Assembly (NCBI RefSeq): GCF_003945595.2
Contig: NW_024104504.1
Coordinates: 434,001-498,000, forward strand
Length of the DNA: 64,000 bases
Direction of reading: 5' to 3'
Origin: Pipra filicauda
Taxonomy: Eukaryota; Chordata; Aves; Passeriformes; Pipridae
The position numbers were made by a program, and so were the translations under genes. Each line of letters begins with the position of its first letter. The stretch's first letter is position 1. Positions 58,614-64,000 of this stretch are shown in pieces. The notes beneath the pieces were generated by a model. The model worked only from the letters and a program-made list of their open reading frames with translations, did not search any database and had not been told where the DNA came from.

Positions 58614-61600
58614 AAAACAGACAGAAAAACAAAACAAAGAGAAGCAAAATGACACAATTATAATACGATGGTATAATAATTCTGATCTTTTCCAAGGGAA
58701 ACTATAAAATATCAAAAGGATCAACGAAAACACTAAGAATTTTTACCCGGAATTTTTATCTAATTCCTTAATGAGATTGTAGTTTGGTGACTAGACCCTC
58801 TTCTCTCCCCAACTGTAAATAGCAAAAAGAAGGGTGTTGTATGATTTTGACTTCTATTTCTGACCTCCTTGGTAGGTTTCTACACTGACTGCAAAGCTTT
58901 CTTTTATCCTAAAAGAGATATCTACAAAGAGAATAGTGAACATCCCAGGTTTCTTTTATCCTCACTGTTCCTCCTCACTGTAGTGAAGCCCACAGAGGAT
59001 TTTGGTGTGGTTAGACCTGAAATTGTTGAAACAGCCAAAAAAATGTTTCAATTCTGTTTACCTAAACTATTTAATTTGTGACTATCTAAAAAATCATTTT
59101 CTCCCTGCAAATGGAAGGCTAGAGGGGCCAGTCATTCCCCAGGCGGTACCTAGATACTATACAAATAGGACACTAATTCTGGTCCACTCACGCCTGCTAT
59201 GCCTCATGAGCAGTTGGGTGCCTCCAAGTAAGAGCTACATGAGCATATCTTGAAAGCTGTAAATGGTCTTGCAATTTTCTGCCTATTGCATTCTTGGCTT
59301 TTATTCTTGACTCTGAACCCTGCCTCTTCAGTTTGCCCTTGAATCCTTGATTCCTTTATCACCAGTGCACCAAATCTGCCCACAGGTCGTTTTCAGTACA
59401 AGACTAATAACTAGGCTTTACCATACATCTATCATGAAACTATGGAAATGTTGTCAGTGGGTTGTCCAATCCATGTTCCATGAAGGTGCACCATAAAGAA
59501 ATCTCTTTCAACAATTGCTGTGTCTTCTCTGCACTCAGGGAAGATTGCATTGGTTGTCTCCACTTATTACCTTGTTGAAAGCATTTGTTTTCTACTACAC
59601 ATGACCAGTTCCTTCCCTTCTTCTTCTTCTCTAGTTTGCTTTCCAGATTTACACACAAAATGAAAATGGTAACCCTGAAAAATACCCCAGAAGCAGGAAT
59701 AGAATAGGTTGGTACTTCTCTTACAGCTTTCTTTATATATTATATCATTATGATTATAATGTATCCAGTGGTCTCTGTAAGAATACAGAAGGCAGTTTCC
59801 TGTCATAGGACAAGACTCCAGCATTCCACACATTTCAGAGGAATCTTTCAATATTCATCTCTCTGACACAATGAATTTTGCATTCCTTCTTCAAAACAAT
59901 CCTATGCACAATCTCCTACACTCTTGGGTGATGCTCCATAGCTCCTAGGAGCTAGGCTATTATGTAAAACCAAGCATTCCTTATTTTCTTTCCCTAGCAT
60001 TATTAATGCCTCAGCTACAAATTCAGGTTCACAGAAGCTATTTACTTTTAATCTTAGAACTGTATTTTTAATTGTGAATCACAGCCTCAATGAGGACAAT
60101 TAAGTTTAGTGAAGCACAAAATCTTTGTTCTTACCATTTCTAGCTCCTGATCTTAGACATCCTTTCCCTCAGCATACTGACTTCTTGAACACTGTTCTTT
60201 TGTAGTGAGAGCTACATAAAGATTGTCAAAAATAATTTTTTAAATTTTCAGTTTCCTGGGATCAGGTATATGCCTCAGCTGTCTCCTAAGTCCTTAGCAA
60301 GGTATCAGCTTTGTTAACTAAGGGTTAGGCACATAAAGGAATTAATGATATACAAGATAAGAGAGAATTACAGTGCTGTGGAACACTCTAACTGTTGTCT
60401 ATACCAAAACCTGGGAAAAACTGGACTGCAAATGGCATAATGATGTACCCGCATATCAAGTATAGATGCCTAAATTCTCCTTTACATTTGTTTATTTGTA
60501 AATCAAATCACTAAAATTTGATCTCCGTGTAACTGTTCAAAAAGATGAAGTGTCTGATTCCTGTACACATGCTCCATGTTTTAAACTCTATTCACAAGAA
60601 TAACATCTTTATTCAAAACATGAATCACATGAAACTTTTAAATTGAGAGTTTCATTATGCTGTTAATGAGCACGTCCAACTCCAGAGAACTTCAATACTG
60701 TAAAAGAGGACAAAATGTATCCCTTAAATAATTAACTGTAAGTCACATTCATAATAAATACTGTAATTTAAAGTTTGCTCTACAGCTATTCCTTGTCAAT
60801 CAATATCACACTTGACTGGAAGAAACAGATACTATGTTATTATTATTAACAATGTCTTGATAGTGCTATTATTTACATTCAATAATCACAGTTTAACAAA
60901 ATCCTACAACAGGCAATGGCCTCGATTGGTGTTAGCAGGCATTATAATTCAAACTCTGAAAAGACAAGGCAAATATCTTTCGTGATGATACACAGATACT
61001 GTAATCAGGACAATTTATTCTGGGTTTAATGTAAACTTTTGAATGAAGCACAAATCTTCCATAGAATTTTAACATGCAAATCTATGGTTTGAAATCAGGC
61101 AGAAATGATTTTGAGTGATGGTTCCTGTTACATCAAGGGAGTGCTTACCTCTTTCACTTTGTATGTGGCAGGCCTCCAAAACTCTTACTGATAAATCTGA
61201 ATTAAGGAGCCTTAATATGTATGATATTTAACATTTTCAGAAGCTATGTATTAAATATGTAGCCTAAAACTTCTAGTTTAGGAATGAATCCAACACTTCA
61301 GGGCTTTGCACGCATTTCTTTATCTTTAATTCCTCTTGCCAAGTTGATGTTTCAGTGCAAACTGTATAAAAGTTCACATCACCTGGATCTGTTTCTGCAA
61401 GATTAGTGGAGTAACATCTTAGCCTGAAACTGATCTTTTTCTTTCACAGCTTTTTAGTCCCTGAACTCTAAGGCTTGTATTAAATATGAAATAGGTATAA
61501 TGAGTTTTAATTTTTAAAGACATTAAATACCTTGAACAAACTGGTTAAGAATTGTAGTGCAATTTTGTCACTAAAAACAGCTTAGCAAATCCAGTGAAAT

Positions 61601-62867
61601 ACCACATTAGTTTTCTATATGCATGATTACATATATTTTCTATGTTATCAGTTCCTGAAAATGTGTTCATTTCTTGAAGTTGAATTTCTTCTGAACAATC
61701 TTAGATGAAATATGAGTGAATGAAGTCCCATTTACCCACCCATCATCCTGCCACTACAATGCAAGTCATACTAAGCCTTCATGTACTACTCTGCCAAGAT
61801 GTTTACGTATTCTGAACATGCACAAGGTTTAATAGTAATGTTGTTTCTTTTATACTTATATCCAAAGAAATGGATTCTTTCATTCCATAATACTATTGAA
61901 AGACCATTATATAACTGTGGTATCAATGCAGATTCAATATAATGGTAATTTCAAAAAGTTCAGTCATTCACATTTCTCAACATGAATTTACATTCAATTC
62001 TGCTGTATTAGTTGGCAATCAAAACTGCATGAATTAAAATTCTCAATAACAAATATCAATAATAACAACTATCAATAATAATCATCCTCATAATAATATT
62101 TAAGAAGAGAAAGTATCAAGATGTATGTAGTCGCATCTCATCTGCAAAAATGGATAACTTGTGATAATCTGTGTCACAGTTCAGCACTTTACACCCTTTA
62201 CCCATGACTCCTTCAGGACTGATGTTTTCACTTTTGACATCAGTTAAGTGTCCGACAGAGCTGAAGCTACTACATCAGTGCTTTAAGATAGCTCATACTT
62301 CAGTAGGCATATCAGTGTCATTGTTTCTATTAATATCTCTCTTTTTGTCAAATGGTGTTAACACTGTAGAAAAAAGTAATGAGACACAATCCCTGGTGTA
62401 TATATACTTACGAAAGCATTCACAACATAAATGGTAATCTCAGAAACTGTACCTAAAATTGTATGCATAATCTCATCTAATGTACCTGTTATTTGTACAA
62501 GTGGACCAAAAACAAAAAGAAAACCCAGAAAGGAAGACATTTCTATTCTGCATTAGATCAAAAAATATGGAGAAGGGTAGACCAAAGTTAAGTGGTCTGA
62601 TGAAATCTTTTATCCCCTGGGTCATTTTAAAGGGATCAAACATACCCCAGAACACTATAAAGGGGACCAAAACCATATTTTTAATTGAGTTCAAAGTAAG
62701 GATGCTGAATAAAAAAGAACAGTTAAAATCCCAGTGTACAGTAACAACAAGATAAATAAGACTTTGTAATCTGTGGGCTGTACAGGTGTTAACGACAGTT
62801 CAGTTCAAAGGAAACTGAAAGGTCACAGTGTTGTCAACTCTCCTATAAATAATTAACCTTTGATTTT
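58614..62867. other. AT-rich non-coding DNA, nothing recognised
   Basis: No repeat family, RNA gene or coding frame recognised. A mixed-composition patch lies at about 59080-59660. An AAT/ATC-rich simple stretch lies at about 62040-62100. The frames at 58869-59081, 59002-59253, 59567-59851 and 62480-62755 show no domain. Confidence 0.5.
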
Positions 62868-62872
62868 AGTAG
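62868..62872. repeat. Target-site duplication AGTAG, left copy
   Basis: AGTAG immediately precedes the LTR and is repeated exactly after it at 63873-63877. Confidence 0.85.
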
Positions 62873-63872
62873 TATGGTGGGTTGACCTTGGCTGGCTACC
62901 AGGTGCCCACCAAGGCACTCTATCACTCCACCTCGTCAATAGAACAGAGGGAAAAAATACAATGGAAAGCTCATGGGTCAAGATAAGGACAGGGAGATCA
63001 CTTAACAATTACCATCACAGGCAAAGAAGACTCAATTTATGGAAATTAATTTAATTTACTGCCATTTAAAAAAATAGGGTAATGAGAAGATTTGTTCTTC
63101 AAATCTAAAACCACCTTCTCTCCACCCCTCTCTTCTTCTCAGTCTTAGCTTCACTCCCAATTTTTTCTATCTCCTCCCCTCTAGCAGTGCAGGGGGAAAG
63201 GGAATGGGGGCTGCAATCAGGTCATCATACGTTGTCTCTGCCGCTCCCTCCTACTCAGGAGGAGGACTCCTTGCATTTTTCCCCTGCCCTAGTGCGCAAT
63301 CCGTCACATGGAATACAGGCCTCCATGAACTTCTCCAGCATAGATCCTTCCCTTGGGTTGCAGTTCTTCAAAATATTCTCCAGCATGGGTTCTTTCAATT
63401 GACTTTCAAGAATTAACCTGAAGGATCCCCCACAGGGTCACAGGTCTTGCCAGAAACCTGCTCCAGCAAGGCAGCTTCCTTCAGGGCACATCCACCTGGT
63501 CTGGCATGGGGTCCTCCGTGGACAGTGTGGATATCTGCCCAACCCTGGACCTCCATGGTCTGCATGGGAATCTCTGCTCTGGTGCCTGAAGCACTTCCTA
63601 CCTCTCCTTATTCACTGATCTGTCGTTGTCTCACATAATCTCACTACTCTCTCCCAGGTTCTGTCACACAGCATTTTTTCCCCTTTCTTAAATACTTTCA
63701 CAGAGGTACTACCAATGTTGCTGACTCGCTCAGATTTAGCCAGCGGCATATCTGTCTTGGAGCCAGGTGGAACTGGCTTTGCCTGACATGGGGGCAGCCT
63801 CTGGCATCTTCTTACAGAATTCATCCCTGCAGTCCCCCCACTAGAAAAACCTTTCCACATAAATCCAGTGCA
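62873..63872 (-). mobile_element. Solo LTR of an endogenous retrovirus, 1000 bp
   Basis: The segment opens TATGGTGGGTTGACC (the family usually has TGTGGTGGG) and closes CCAGTGCA. It is flanked by perfect AGTAG duplications. It follows an avian LTR that is abundant in neoavian genomes, including CCAGGTGCCCACCAAGGC near 62899, AGATAAGGACAGGGAGATCA near 62981 and TTGTCTCTGCCGCTCC near 63232. I place the sense strand as minus, because the reverse complement has a TATTTAAG box (63694-63687) followed by a purine-rich leader. A 5-bp duplication suits the ERVL-like class, but I am not certain of the class. The internal part of the provirus is gone, presumably by recombination between two LTRs. Frames at 62860-63054, 63187-63416, 63447-63638 and 63612-63902 are readings of this LTR and not genes. 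Confidence 0.9.
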
Positions 63873-63877
63873 AGTAG
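63873..63877. repeat. Target-site duplication AGTAG, right copy
   Basis: Exact copy of 62868-62872, directly after the LTR end CCAGTGCA. Confidence 0.85.
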
Positions 63878-64000
63878 CTGCAAGGGTAATATTTAATAAC
63901 AAAAGATATAGGAAGTGGTGAAGATATGGAAGTGTATTTCTCTATTAAACTAAAGATCACTCTCTGAGTAAAATGTTAAGGCCCTTCCACCATACAATTT

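Noticed and set aside
63612..63902. 96-codon minus-strand frame
   Set aside because: It overlaps the LTR leader and its flank; its wording follows the LTR sequence and it does not encode a retroviral protein.

Overview
The window is vertebrate nuclear DNA, almost certainly from a bird and probably a neoavian one. The evidence is several CR1 LINE copies, including the typical 3'-end signature at 34318, and long terminal repeats (LTRs) of a type common in neoavian genomes. Most of the 64 kb is AT-rich single-copy DNA. I found no protein-coding gene, rRNA or tRNA that I can support. The many short open frames are mostly chance frames in AT-rich sequence or antisense readings of repeats. The window therefore looks like a gene desert or the inside of a very large intron; the sequence alone does not say which.

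Layout. Positions 1-220 are richer in GC and CpG and are open on the minus strand, so they may be the edge of an exon. From 220 to 10940 the DNA is unannotated and AT-rich, with a small tandem duplication (1973) and a striking E-box cluster (8675-8720). A minus-strand CR1 lies at 10941-11800. From 11800 to 21668 the DNA is mostly unique, with an AT microsatellite, a 26-base poly-A, an exon-like 121-bp segment (16586-16706), a possible conserved block (about 17290-17720) and a perfect dyad with two CAGCTG E-boxes (20042-20062). At 21669-23635 an LTR of 1084 bp sits inside a CR1 that has lost its middle, with no target-site duplication. A worn CR1 piece and an unexplained GC-rich block follow at 25400-26046. 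A perfect DR4 nuclear-receptor half-site pair lies at 28744-28759. A very old CR1/L3-like LINE occupies about 31500-32490.

The region 34318-38285 is LINE-rich. It holds a 2.15-kb CR1 with a recognisable but frameshifted reverse transcriptase, an older plus-strand CR1 and a CR1 3'-end scrap. An LTR-like element with CCAAT, TATA and polyadenylation motifs is at about 40085-40850. A second, less certain repeat block, with a G9-T-G7-T-G9 tract and a CTCF-like motif, is at about 45340-45900. From 45900 to 62867 I see only AT-rich unique DNA and simple repeats. A solo LTR of exactly 1000 bp with perfect 5-bp target duplications ends the window (62873-63872).

No set of genes works together here. 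The content is transposon history plus a few short motif clusters that could be regulatory. All family names come from recognition by eye; nothing was searched against a database.
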